Below the pieces are notes generated by a model. The model did no database searches, was not told the origin of the DNA, and saw only the letters and a program-made list of their open reading frames with translations. Source: Setoptus koraiensis (lineage: Eukaryota > Arthropoda). From it: 64,000 nt of DNA. The translations under genes were made by a program, and so were the position numbers. Shown here piece after piece: positions 12,669 through 24,366 of this stretch; within the stretch, counting starts at the first letter, position 1, and each line of letters starts with the position of its first letter. The stretch is taken from NCBI GenBank assembly GCA_048013815.1, contig CM106585.1:23932001-23996000 (forward strand), given 5' to 3'.

Positions 12669-13789
12669 GGTGCCTGTGACAGAAGGAGGGGCGGTTCTAA
12701 TGGCCGTGTGGATGGAATTGCTGCCAATGGATGGATAGTTGATGTGGCGTCTGCAAGATAATTATATTGTATGCCGTTGTCGATAATAATAAATAATGCT
12801 AGTGGCTGCCAGTCATTATATTATAATTATTAGTATTATTATTATTGTTTGGGCGCCACGCTAACCAACAGCCAAGAGCGATGCCGGATAAACAACACAC
12901 AATAACCAAACAATGGGCATGCTTTGTTATCGTTACCTCTCATTAAGTGCGTCTATGTTTAGACTTGTGACTGGCGCTCGCTGCTGCCACGTCTATAGAT
13001 GTCGTCCGATGCATTCGAAATCATTTGATGGATGGACGACACACACACACACACACACACGCTCATTATAGACGGCAGGTTGCAGTTATACAGGTGCTGA
13101 GTTTTACGTCGGTGATGCCATCGTGCCTCAACTTGTAATATCATCATGCCTGTCCGATGTGTTTATAGCGAGCGACCAAACAACAACAGTCAGCTCAAGC
13201 ACAAGCACGTACTTTTCTGCTCGTTGATGGTGCGTGCAAAACAATATACCTGTTGCACCAGCATCACCTGTCGTTGGTGTTGTTGCCAGTGTTGTTGGCG
13301 TTGTTGCTGGTGCTGCTGCTGCTGCTGGCGAACAAAAGAACAACAAGCGCACAGGCGAAGGTGCGAGCTGGCTGGCTGACAATTGAAAGTTGAAAGTGAA
13401 GCGAGGCAAAAGTTTTTCTAGTTTCTCTAGTTTTGTCCAGCCATCCGAGAGTTTGCTGCTTCTGTTCAATTTTTTGCCAACAATGCAACCAGCATGCACC
13501 ATCAACTGCACCAACTCATCAATTCATGCATCTCTGCTTGCCGCCAGTCCAAGTCCGTAATCGAATGGAGCCCATGCGGCCCGTCGCTCGATTGCGGACG
13601 GGCTGCACACCATACATATATAGCCATATAGAGCTAGCGACCAGAGACACGATTGTGCCACTAGCCGCAACTAGCCGCCACTCTGCAATTTCGCGCCATG
13701 CATCTATATATATGTTAACCATGCTCGCTCTATCGTGTTGCCTCGAAAGCAACTAATAAAGCAGCTAATAAATTTCAAGAAAATCCCAT

Positions 13790-14175
13790 GTGTTTGATTT
13801 GCATTCAACAAGTGTGTGTTACTCGCACACCCTACACAATACCACGTACAGCCTCAGGTATTCGGCTAGTGAATAGGCAGATGAAAAAATCGCCACTTGG
13901 ACGCACAATAATTATGAGAGCCAACAATCGTGCCAACAGTGCCAATAGAAGCCTTTGCGGAGAGACGCTGTTACGAGGCCACTTGATGCCGAACCTTGAC
14001 CATCAACTTGACTTGTTTGCGGCCGGCAACGTGTACAGCAACACGCCGGGCAAAGGGACAGACATTTAGAGGCCAAACCTGTACCGGCGAAAGGTAGCAG
14101 GCGACTTGCGACTTAACACCGACCAAACAACAGCTATAACAAGTTAGTTATCGGGTCTCGGCGGACATTGTGTGT
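13790..14175. repeat. Diverged tandem duplication, copy 1
   Basis: This segment matches 14688-14998 in the same order. Shared blocks include ATTCAACAAGTGTG followed by CGCACAC, a block around GTGCCAACAGTGCC, TACGAGGCCACTTG, and ACCGACCAAACAACAG leading to an ATTGTGTG end. Copy 1 carries about 90 extra bases after the ACTTG block. Its open frame at 13788-14069 is not a known protein. Confidence 0.75.
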
Positions 14176-14687
14176 ACCGTTCGGCGTGGCGTGTCGTTGC
14201 AACTGGTAGCAACCCGTTGGATCCATTTGTGGATTGGTGCTTGTTCATTGGTGCATGTGTTCCCATCATTTTATCTGTCTGAGCGTTCTGCTGAAACAAG
14301 AGCATAGGCGACAGATGATAGTCGCCGTTCGCAAGATCGTTCACGAAGCAATTGATAAATTAATTAACGAATGTGAACAATTTCAACGAGCATGGCCACT
14401 TGTCGCTGGACCAATTCGTGCTGCAATCGCTCGCTGATATCATGGACTCATTCCCTCCAAGGGATTCTGTAGGTGAGATATGTTCTTTCTGTATCAGTTT
14501 ATGAATAAAGTCAACTTGGTGCGTTTGACCTGCATGTAACCTGTATATCACAAACAACATTGACATTCCATAATTGGACAATTATGGAATTTTCTATTTA
14601 GCAGTTCCGAAAGTCAGTCGCCCAAGGAAGTAGATCGAGCATTGGCCTTTGCCCGAAATATCGGAATGCAAGTCAAACACATTGAAA

Positions 14688-14998
14688 TGATTTGTATTCA
14701 ACAAGTGTGCGATGCCCGCACACACCTACACCGCTCTGAGGTTTGAGTTTACACCTGGTGCCGATGGCGCAGATTGGTGCCGGCGCCGGTGCCGCCAGTG
14801 TGACGGGCAACCGGGCCTCGGCCGGCTTCGTGTGAGCCAGCAATGGTGCCGGTAATGGTGCCAACGATGCCCACGAAAGGCTTTGGATGCTGCTACGAGG
14901 GCACTTGTGGCAACAGGTAACAGCCGGGCAGCAAAATAGCACCGAGCAAACAACAGGTACGACAGGCCAGTTATGAGGTGTCGATGGAGAATGTGTGA
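14688..14998. repeat. Diverged tandem duplication, copy 2
   Basis: Second copy of 13790-14175, about 0.9 kb downstream. It is GC-richer because of an internal GGTGCCGGCGCCGGTGCCG-like minisatellite at about 14756-14860. Shared blocks include ATTCAACAAGTGTG, GTGCCAACGATGCC, CTACGAGGGCACTTG, ACCGAGCAAACAACAG and GAGAATGTGTG. Confidence 0.75.
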
Positions 14999-15195
14999 AT
15001 ATTTTGCTTGTTCCTTCTTCTTATTATTGCGCTTATAAATATTGCGCTCGCAGTGCCTGGCAATGAATTCCTAACGCTCGCAGACACTGCCTGCTATTGA
15101 ATACAAGTGACGCTGCCATGCAAAAAGATGATGATTCTTTCCGCTCCGAGCTGTTCCTCTCCCACTCTGAGCCGCGTTCGTTGTCATGCCTCCGT

Positions 15196-15328
<133 letters not shown>

Positions 15329-15964
15329 GCCAATTGGACAAGGCCATCACAATTGCTTTCTGTTTCATCGCCACGGAATCTTGCTTTCAGCATGATGGCC
15401 GGCAGAGTGTGTGTGTTGCACAACAACATTGGGCCGCTGCAAAGTTTAAGTACAACTACAAATCTTTTGCTGGTCATGGTAGCCGTTGCGGCAAAGGCAC
15501 CAATAATCATTAGTGCACACACCTAGAGACGGCCACGACTACGACTGAGCGAGAGAGCCAGCCGCAGCCAAAGAGATGTAGCGACCAGCAAGGAGAGATG
15601 GGCAGAGATAGCGAGAGAGATGCAGGCATCAACAATTACCGAGCGGTCAGTTGGGCACAGTCTCAGTCGGCGGTGCTCATCTTGTTCCATCGGCTGCATT
15701 CTCTGCCTTCTCTGGGTACTCGGCTTCTTTGGCGCTTTGGGCCGCTCGCTTCTTTAGTTCGCTAGTTCGCTAGTTTGCAGCGCGAGAGAGAGAGAGAGAG
15801 AAGTTTAGAATTTTCGGCAACGTTCTTCTCTTGTTCGGCGTCGTCGTCGTCGTTAATGAACCTGCTCAGCTTACATTGAAGAATGGCCGCTCGATGGACA
15901 CTGAACGCAGTGGTGAGTGCGGCCAGCATCGCAACAACACTTGCACTGAATGATGCTGCCGCTG

Positions 15965-16048
15965 CATTCGGACATTCGGACATTTGAGCATTCGAGCATT
16001 CGAGCGTTCGAGCGTTCGAGCATTCGAACATTGGACCATTGGACCAAT
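15965..16048. repeat. 8-bp tandem array (CATTCGAG type), about 10 copies
   Basis: Ten consecutive 8-mers drift from CATTCGGA through CATTCGAG and CGTTCGAG to CATTGGAC. Homogenised neighbours (two CGTTCGAG, two CATTGGAC) suggest growth by slippage or unequal exchange. Confidence 0.9.
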
Positions 16049-17471
16049 GACTGCACTGGCCAGTGAGTGGATTCCTTCATGGCTCACATGCTTGGCACGA
16101 CGGCACGATTTGTCTGTTTTATTTCTATTTTATTTCCATTTCCATTTTATCTTGCTTCGTTTCCATTTAAAATGCGTATGTGCAAACATTGGTTGCGAGC
16201 AATGGTCATGGAGCTGCGGACATTGGCCATTGGGAGTTGGGCAGCGAGTAGCCAAACAAGTAGAGGGCCAAAAGCGTCCTAATAAAGGTACAGTGTGAGC
16301 TAGCTTGTGAGTGAATGAGTGAGCCAATCAGGGCAACATCTAATGCTGGACCAGTGTGTGATGCTAGAGCACAAGCGATGGTGCTTCATTTTACGATCGC
16401 GGCCAGTCAGCCAACAACAACAAAATACTATCCAGAGTATAGTTTATTTAGCCATCTCGCCATCTAGCAATAAACAAGTCGGTGCCTATGCTGTTGTTGT
16501 TGTTGCTGTTGCCTCGTGAACTCATTGCTCCTTGTTGTTGTTGCTGTTGCTGTTGTTGTTGTTGCTCATGGCCACAAAAGCTCGAAAGAGAGCGACGCGC
16601 CATTATCATGATACCAACTATAGCAACACTCACTATGTGTACAGCTATCATTACCGCTGGCTAGTATTACTATTGCTATTATTATTATCGCATTTCGTCG
16701 TTACTAGACCACTTATTAAAGAACACTCCACGAGAGAGCTTTCTCCCTGCCCTCGGTCGTCTCATCTCTCTATCGTGTAATCGCATCTCCCGGCGTCTCT
16801 TGGCATATCCTGGCATCGCACAGCCATTTCGCATCCACTGTGTATAATGGAAGCAAGCACTCGTTTATCCACAAATGTTGCTATGAAAGTCAACTAATTG
16901 TAAATTTTTCAATATCTTGTCGGCATTGCATCCACAACACTTGCGATCTTGTCAATATTTCATCCACGGTGTCCTCGTACAAATCAAATGAGCAACAAAT
17001 GGCGACAGCTGATCTAAATGTATGCCTATCAGAAATTGGCTAATTCAATGATGTCCGTTGTATTTGTTTGCAAGTGTCTACTAATTGGGATCTCTATGAT
17101 TGATGCATGAGTTGAGTATAAACAAACGCAATATCCATACCAACACACTAGTTTAATTGTACACACAGCCCAATGGGGATACACACACACGCACGCACAC
17201 AAAAAATGGACACCTTTGGGGCACACATGACAACAGCTAGTGGGACCTCGCGAGAGGGCGTAACCGAGGTAGGTTTGTTGGCCGGTTGGTAGTGCCAGTG
17301 GTGCTTGCGATGGTGATGCCCAATTGAACGTAAGCTGCGGTTGGCTCTCTCCCTCTTCATTACACACACACAGACATTTTGTTTTGTATTTGCTATAGTT
17401 GCTTTGTATTCTCACCTATATACGCACTATGGAGTGCATAGTCCAGTTCGCTGAGTCCTCATTCTCGGCTT

Positions 17472-17527
17472 GCGACTCACAAGTTGTGAGTCGCACTTTG
17501 TGGACTTACCAACTGAGTCGCGACTCA
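17472..17527. repeat. Cluster of GAGTCGC palindromes
   Basis: GCGACTCACAA, one base, then TTGTGAGTCGC makes a 23-bp inverted repeat at 17472-17494. TGAGTCGCGACTCA at 17514-17527 is a perfect 14-bp palindrome using the same heptamer. A further GGTGAGTC lies just downstream. Confidence 0.9.
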
Positions 17528-18144
17528 ATACTGGTGAGTCTGGCAGATTTCAAACTGATTTGCGTGCATCACACTGCGATGATGGCAGCGCCGTGTGAGC
17601 ACTGGAAAGAGAACGTGAGTTTTGTCTATACTCACGATTCGCACAATTGCCTCAGTTTAATTTGCCAGTTGGGTTTGCTGAGCAGTCGTCAGCGGTATAC
17701 AAGTTGCTTCAATGTTTTCAGCGTTGCTCTAGCAACAGTTTGACCAATGTAAGCTGAGTGTTAGCAACGGCTGGGGGCTACACTTGTGCTGCTGGCCACT
17801 GCACTTGAATACCGTGAGCCCAGCTAAGTCTTTTTGTGCGTGTAGTATTAGTTGTGGCGTATATTTGAGCACAATGCGAGCACAAGCGTGTGATGGAATG
17901 AAGAGAACGTTGCTGGACGCACCAACCAATAAAGAATGGCCAAGAATGGGAGATTGCACTGGATTACTAACTGCAACCATCAGATTCTATACTATGGCTG
18001 TGCCATTCCCCAGGCTACGCACACACGCTACAGGTTAGCAGCGAGAAACTCACAAACCGGGGGTAGAGGGGGCGCGGCGCTCAATACACAAGACGTTTTA
18101 TAGTTGGCTAGTTGAGCTATAGTTTGGTGAAATATTCGGACTCA

Positions 18145-18149
<5 letters not shown>

Positions 18150-18181
<32 letters not shown>
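18150..18181. repeat. (GA)n microsatellite
   Basis: About 32 nt of uninterrupted AG dinucleotides. Confidence 0.95.
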
Positions 18182-18182
<1 letters not shown>

Positions 18183-18460
18183 AAGCGAGGAGAGTAGCGC
18201 GAAGCTTGGGCATCGGTTCAATTCGATTTGGTTGCCTTCATACGAGCGAACGAAAGCAAGGCGCTCTCGCCATAGCGTAGGCATAATTGTCCGATTGTCC
18301 GGCGCACACACACACACACACACACGAGCGCGGTCAAACATACCACAGTCTAATTGATGTGCTCATGATCAAATGGAAAGAGAAGAAAACCAAAATTTAT
18401 AGAATATAGAAAAATCAGCATTGTATGACATTACTTGTGCACAAATTGTCCAACAGATCA

Positions 18461-18515
18461 ATCCAGAGCAAAATCCAGAGCAAAATCCAGAGCAAAATCC
18501 AGAGCAAAATCAGAG
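18461..18515. repeat. 12-bp tandem array, four perfect copies
   Basis: ATCCAGAGCAAA repeats four times without change, followed by a partial copy. The lack of divergence points to recent expansion. Confidence 0.9.
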
Positions 18516-19801
18516 AGATTGTGCAAAATCCTGAAAGTTACATTCTGAGATCAAGAATTATTGTGAAATAAAGGGTGAACAAGCAATAAAAGAAGCCCCA
18601 TTAATAATAGCGACGCCAAGCACGGCACGTTGACACCAGAGAACGCATACAAGAGAAGAATTTGCAACTATAGTTGCCTCGTTCCCATTGCCAGCATCAC
18701 ATTCGCATGACCAGCTCCATTGAACAAGCCGATGCGAGTTGAACCGAATCCACCACAACAAAGACGAACAAAATTAGCCAATGCAGCTAAAGCAAGCCAA
18801 CAAATAGCTTACAAATTTGCAACGAATCATCATTGTTGAGAAGAGGCATCTTCCAAGAGGGCAAGACAAGAGAAAAGCATCACTAATCACACAATACAAC
18901 CGCCTACACTCACACATGGTTGGCAGAGCAAAGAGATTATTGACTGGCGGCCAGAGAGGAGCGGCAACATCACAAACACACACACACTCACAACCAGAAA
19001 ATAACGACAAGAGAGAATAATTAGAATTATGTTTATAAAATCATCAACATTTTTGTCACTTGCAACAACAACTCGCCTGTTTTAGCAAACACGCCAGCGG
19101 TCATCGCAAAGAACAAACGACCCAACCGGAGCCACAACCAGACCAAACCCATATTCATACCCCATGCTCATACCCTCACAGTGCCCGACGGCAACTACTT
19201 AATGAGCAACAACAACTTGACAACTATTACTACAGAGTTGGTCCAACACCAGCAACACAAAAGTTGCTTTGTACAAAATATTCACTTCTTTTGATATTGC
19301 GACAACTTTGCGCCTCAACATCATCACAACAGCGGTGCCCCCAACGTTGACGTTTTGTGTGAACAAAAATAACTAAAAGATTTATGCTATCATTACCATC
19401 GAGGCGTACAACAAGCAACCGGCAAACAACACGTCGCATCTTAAATTGCGGAGATTGTGAGTGGCGTCACAAGTTTTATCTCCTCGTCACTGTCTCATTG
19501 ATAGACAGCACATAGAAGCAGCCGCTCAACACAAGATAGCAGCATCAACAAATGATATCCTCAACAGTGTCCACCGCATCTATATACATATATAAATCTC
19601 ATCCCAATCCGAGACAAATCTAAGCATATCTAGTAATATGAACTATCTAACATAACAACTATGATAATGTCACCTGTTAAATGATCAATATTTAGCGAAC
19701 AACCACTAATTATCGTATACAGTAACTCAGTGAGATATATACATATAATATATCATATTATAATAGATACAAAAATTACATAGACATACACCAATCTACT
19801 T

Positions 19802-21286
19802 ATGGCTGCCGATGTTATTAGTCAAGGTTATGCCAGATATAAAAATGGCAAAAGTTTATCTGTTTGGAAAAAACGATGGATTGTATTCAGAAGAAATTCT
19901 TCTAAGGGGCCAACGAGAATAGAGCAATTTGAAAATGAAGCTATTGCTCAGAAAGATCTTATAGAATCTTTATCGAATTCGATTGGTCATCCACTTACAA
20001 CTCCTTCAGATCCTCCTACTGTCGATTCTAACAACAGAACTAACCAACATGCAACTGAAGATAATAATTTTATTTTACGTGAAGATATCGCTAATCTAGA
20101 ATCAACTGTCACAAACAACAACAACAACATTAATCGAAGAGACAATCCTGACGAAATACAACGTGATTATTATAGGAAGACTTGTGTTCTCACCAATGTC
20201 CTAGAAATACAAAGATTAAGCTCAATCAAACATGCTCTTGTCATTAAATTTCATGATGGTTCAAAAATTAAATACGCGTTCAGTTCAAACATGGAAGCAG
20301 AATGCTGGCTCAGACTTCTAACCCAAGAATGTATGCCCCCACCCCCAGTTGTTGTTAGTGGAGAACCAGACTTATTAGTTTCTGGTATCCAAAAAGAATT
20401 GAGAGAAAGGTTTAGAGTTTATCTTATGCCAACACCCAAATTAGAATTTTTTGGAGATTGTTTACTACAAGTGACTCATGAAAATATCTACTTGTGGGAT
20501 GTGATTGATCTCAGGTCAAAGATAGCTTATTGGCCCCTCACAGCATTAAGAAGATATGGTAGTGATCAAAATAAGTTTACCTTTGAAGCGGGACGCCATT
20601 GTATGACCGGCGAGGGAAGATTTGATTTTTACACATTCGAAGGTGAAAAGATTTATCGCAAGGTGCACCAAGCAACCTTGGCAATCGCACACGCGAAAAC
20701 AAAAACTTTAACCTCTCAGTACGCGCAACAATCGAAGCAACAAACTGGTTCGAGAAGTTCAAAACATGATGCTCGAAAATCTGAGACCGCGCCGATATCG
20801 ACGCCAATCGACCAGTATAGTACCAATCGTTATACTAACGAGGACGATGATAAGGCGATTTTTTTAGTTGAAAGCCCAGACGATGGTCAAGCTGAAATAA
20901 ATACAAAACACTCCGATTCAAACGATATGAGGCCCATTACGCCAATTACGAAGAGATCCAAGGACAACCACTACGTTCCTCAGTCGTTGATGTCATCCAA
21001 TAAACCATCGAGTCAAGTAGTAAATAATGATTGCCCAATCAAGTCCCCTGACAATCCTCATGCAGATGAATGTGATTCAGATGATGATGGGGAGGCAGAA
21101 TTGGAAGAGTCAGATCAATTTGCTGCAGACAATCAGCGATTGATATCAGATGATTCAGTCAGGACATCGCGAGCAAATTGTAAGAATTTCAGATACAATT
21201 TGGACTATCCTATACCCCCACCAATAAGGCCTCGAACTTCAAAAAATATTTCATCTGTGGATATGAACAACAATAGGATTGTTTGA
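19802..21286 (+). CDS. DOK4/5/6-type docking protein (PH + PTB adaptor)
   Basis: A single exon encodes 494 residues. The N-terminus VISQGYARYKNGKSLSVWKK through SSKGPTRIEQF matches the first strands of the PH domain of DOK4/5/6. The domain finishes at KTCVLTNVLEIQRLSSIKHA and MEAECWLRLLTQEC (to residue 177). A low-complexity insertion of about 70 residues (53-125, with an NNNNN run) splits it. The PTB domain spans about 203-297, with FRVYLMPTPKLEFFGDCLLQ, ENIYLWDV, WPLTALRRYG and FEAGRHCMTGEG. The phosphotyrosine-contact arginines are present (LRR 249-251, R265). Vertebrate relatives couple RET and Trk receptors to MAPK. The C-tail is acidic and ends in YNLDYPIPPPIRPR (465-478), offering two tyrosines and a proline-rich SH3-type ligand. 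The start matches the family N-terminus. AATAAA signals lie at 21511 and 21627. Confidence 0.92.
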   Translation: MAADVISQGYARYKNGKSLSVWKKRWIVFRRNSSKGPTRIEQFENEAIAQKDLIESLSNSIGHPLTTPSDPPTVDSNNRTNQHATEDNNFILREDIANLESTVTNNNNNINRRDNPDEIQRDYYRKTCVLTNVLEIQRLSSIKHALVIKFHDGSKIKYAFSSNMEAECWLRLLTQECMPPPPVVVSGEPDLLVSGIQKELRERFRVYLMPTPKLEFFGDCLLQVTHENIYLWDVIDLRSKIAYWPLTALRRYGSDQNKFTFEAGRHCMTGEGRFDFYTFEGEKIYRKVHQATLAIAHAKTKTLTSQYAQQSKQQTGSRSSKHDARKSETAPISTPIDQYSTNRYTNEDDDKAIFLVESPDDGQAEINTKHSDSNDMRPITPITKRSKDNHYVPQSLMSSNKPSSQVVNNDCPIKSPDNPHADECDSDDDGEAELEESDQFAADNQRLISDDSVRTSRANCKNFRYNLDYPIPPPIRPRTSKNISSVDMNNNRIV

Positions 21287-21510
21287 CCAGAAATAATACA
21301 GAAATAATGTTTTCATGGGGATTTTTTATGGTATCTGAAAGTGTATCTACCCAATCATAACATTTTCACACCAGTTACTATGTACTCAGTATGAGCCTCC
21401 AGCTTCCTAAAGTTATCTAAATGTTCCTCTTTCCTATTTATATATATAATTATATATTATGAATATATATATATATATTGTTATATCATATAAATAATAT
21501 TCAGTTAATT

Positions 21511-21516
21511 AATAAA
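21511..21516 (+). terminator. Candidate poly(A) signal of the DOK gene
   Basis: AATAAA about 225 nt past the DOK stop. A second AATAAA at 21627-21632 lies only 65 nt from the TMEM63 exon on the other strand. Confidence 0.5.
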
Positions 21517-21696
21517 GTAAAATGTTTGATGACTCAATTTGTATCTCAATGGTTATTGATATCAAATCACAGGATCAGAGATTCAAATCGAATGCAACTA
21601 TCGCATGGAAAAAGATTGTTTTTTAGAATAAAGGGTCAATCAAGCAATATCATCCAGAATAATAGTCAATCTTAATGTAGTTTCAACCGAACTTAC

Positions 21697-23835
21697 CATT
21701 ATGTTTCCTAAGAATGCATACTGTATAGTGTAATTCACGAAGAAAGCTCCAAGTTTCACAGGAAATAGACAATTCCAAGGGAAGTCGCCTTTGGTAGCTA
21801 TCATCAGAAAAAAAGCCTTAAGACTGAAAGAAAAAGAATGTATCAGAGAATTTGCTCGATTCTTAAGTCACTTTTCAGGTGGTTACTTGTCTCTTACCTG
21901 GTGAGCCCCAATGAAGGCCACACTATAACCATCAATAAGAGAAATAGATATACTTTCCACATAATGGCATGATTCTTCGCAGATAGATTCATGTATGCAA
22001 TTGATTGGCAAGCTAATGTCACTATAGCCGGTAAAGCTGACGAAGCGCACACCAGTATGAACGGTGACACAAGGCCGGGGACCTTTGAGCCGATATCCGA
22101 GGGCAGCAAGAATTGGAGCCATTGGAATAATTGTGCTATCTTCAGTTGGTCACTAGCGTTTAAAATAACTGCCGGAGTTGATATAAACACAAATAGAATT
22201 AATAATAATGAATTGACTAGTATACTGCGCAACCATTGCATACGTAAATTAACAGATATATCACACCAATTTATATCATTAGGGTAGGGCGCATAGGATA
22301 CCATCCATCGAGATATTTCGAGATCATCTGTTGTGGGTATATTTATAAGTCGAGTAAACCAAGTGGATATCTGAGTGAAAGTGTTTGCAAAAGGGCAAAA
22401 AGAGTATGCTTTCTCTTGTTGTTGACGAAGGTGCACGTAGGCTTCTTGAGCCATTTTTTCAGTTTGAAATGTTACAAAGAACGCTCCTGTAGGATTCATG
22501 ATAGTTCGATTGAATTCTCCATTTATCTTTTGATGATATCTCGCCTCTTGTGTAGAGTAGTATTGGATTCCATCAACTTTCTGGCAGCATTCGCAACACG
22601 CGCACATGAATCCTAATTCACCAAATGATCTTGGTCTAATCTTGAGAAGTTTACCATTTGTTTCAGAATATTCCACACAATAACAGCGCGCGTTAACCAA
22701 GTTGGTCATCTCATTTGTTAGTAAACTCAATGCCCTCACATCATAAACAGATTGCACTCCTTCAATGACGCAGTTAGGTATGGAATTTTGAAAATATATC
22801 GCAAGTAGTTCTTTGTTTCTTTTCTGTTTAGGCACTCTTCTGATCAATAAGGTTCGTCTGGTTATTTGCTCATCATCCATCTTGATTACTCTGGAAAATC
22901 TATGCATCATAAATATTCCAATTAAACTTATAAATGTTGTTCCGATTACATGAACCCAATACAGTGGAGAGTTCTCTGGTAAATTAATTATTGTTGTGCG
23001 AGCATATCCCTGGGTTGAGTCGAATTCTCCTCCTTGCAAGTTAACAGGCAGCACAACGAAGATACTAAATATACTGAGTACAGCTAAAAAATAAATAATA
23101 TACTTTTGAAATAGTAAGTATTGTAAAGCATCATTCCCTCTACTCTTGAGTATATCAGCATCCCTAATGAGAAGTACATCCCTTAACCTATAACCAACAC
23201 CAACAAATGTAGCTTGAATATTACTTGGTATGCTGTTGAGGCCGTTATCGTTCGATGGCACATTAGTATCATTGAGGAAGACACCGTTGATAGAGGGCGA
23301 ACTTCGAGACAGACTGATCACATCACCATGAGACGAGTCGTTAAGATTTTTCATCATAGGTGGCATAAGAACATTGATCTGGAGATCATGTTTGTGATGA
23401 ATCACTTGGCTGGTATCCCTGCTAATCATAGTCTTTGAAGCTAACTTTCTATCACCATAAATAGATTGAAGCCAACCTTTACTAGTTCTCTTTGATGTCA
23501 GATGCTTTCTATCCCAAGCAAGTCTACGCAGGATCACGAATATTGTTAGGAAAAACTGAGAAAGAAAAGATGATTAGATAATGACTCACTATAATTTCAA
23601 GGATGAGTTGATAGTAAACTGAACAGTTAGAACTTACTACAAACAATATGAGATTGTATATGACAGTCTCTGGAATAGCTTGCCAGCCGGCATCGAAAAC
23701 AAATGTTGAGTTGGATATGTTTGGAATATTACATGTGCTGTTTTTCATCATAAAATCATTTTGTGGGTATGTCACAATGGATGAAAATATAGTTGAATTT
23801 GTGTCATTGTTCTGCATTTTCAATCTAGACGCCAT
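21697..23835 (-). CDS. TMEM63/CSC1 (OSCA) family mechanosensitive ion channel, C-terminal part missing
   Basis: Exons on the minus strand are 23835-23638, 23555-21898 and 21823-21697, with introns of 82 and 74 nt. The joined frame is 661 codons. TMEM63 proteins are osmo- and mechanosensitive cation channels of the OSCA/TMEM63 fold. Visible here are an N-glycosylated extracellular N-terminus and a first membrane helix (about 57-76) followed by LRRLAWDRKH. Next come FQKYIIYFLAVLSIFSIFVV (216-235), a helix at about 266-284, and a cytosolic RRM-like region with a Cys-rich stretch (MCACCECCQKVDGIQYY). The conserved WMVSYAPYPNDINWCDI and helices near 510-531, 561-584 and 598-617 follow. The third exon encodes GAFFVNYTIQYAFLGNIM, the conserved pore-region segment, and ends at a clean ATG|GTAAGT donor. 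No continuation was found: the expected last roughly 150 conserved residues, with several helices, are absent between here and the DOK gene 410 bp away. Reading through the donor meets a stop after about 19 codons. Confidence 0.88.
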
Positions 23836-24290
23836 TGTTACTGAATAATGTGGTCTAGGGTTGCTGAAAATTTGTTGTTATGATCAATCAATTAGTTTGA
23901 GTCCTTTATTAGCAGAAGCACTCGAAAGTTGCCAAAACTTATTTAAAATTGAATTATCGAGCACTGATTGACTAATTAGAGTGAATATGACCAGGCGAAT
24001 AGTCCATAGGGTATTTATTATTGAATCATGAGATGATTGTAATACCGATTTATCTTCCCTCGGTTGAATATTGCTCAATGGTCCCTTTAAGTAAGAGTAA
24101 ATGTAGATGTTTCATTGACAACGATTATTCAATTTCTCTACAACGACGATATTATCTGAATTATCTGAGTTTTTCGAATTAATATTAGTATTGCACCAAT
24201 TGTACTTGTTACTTATTACCCGTTTAGTTGGTCAGTACATTTTGGGTTTCTGCCACCTACGCTAATATGAGTATTCGACGATGAATTCAC
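23836..24290. other. Intergenic, AT-rich
   Basis: This stretch lies upstream of TMEM63 and before the duplicated signal-peptide fragment. I see no gene and no repeat of note. Confidence 0.6.
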
Positions 24291-24366
24291 AAGCTTCTAA
24301 TTTCATCAGTCTTGGTGGTATGTTTGTGGGCTTGCGTCCAAGCTCAGTCCGACATTAGTTCAGAGA
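24291..24366 (+). pseudogene. Duplicated 76-bp fragment of the secreted-protein gene at 28138
   Basis: 75 of 76 bases match 28141-28216, the start of the NPL-repeat secreted protein: the signal peptide KLLISSVLVVCLWACVQAQS and a few residues beyond. The single difference is T at 24323 against C at 28173. The initiator ATG is not included, and the matching frame has a stop just upstream. It is therefore not an intact gene. Its right end abuts a dispersed repeat in the opposite orientation. Confidence 0.9.

Noticed and set aside
13128-13514. 128-codon minus-strand frame with Ala/Thr runs
   Set aside because: It is a translated GTT/GCT triplet array, with open frames on both strands.
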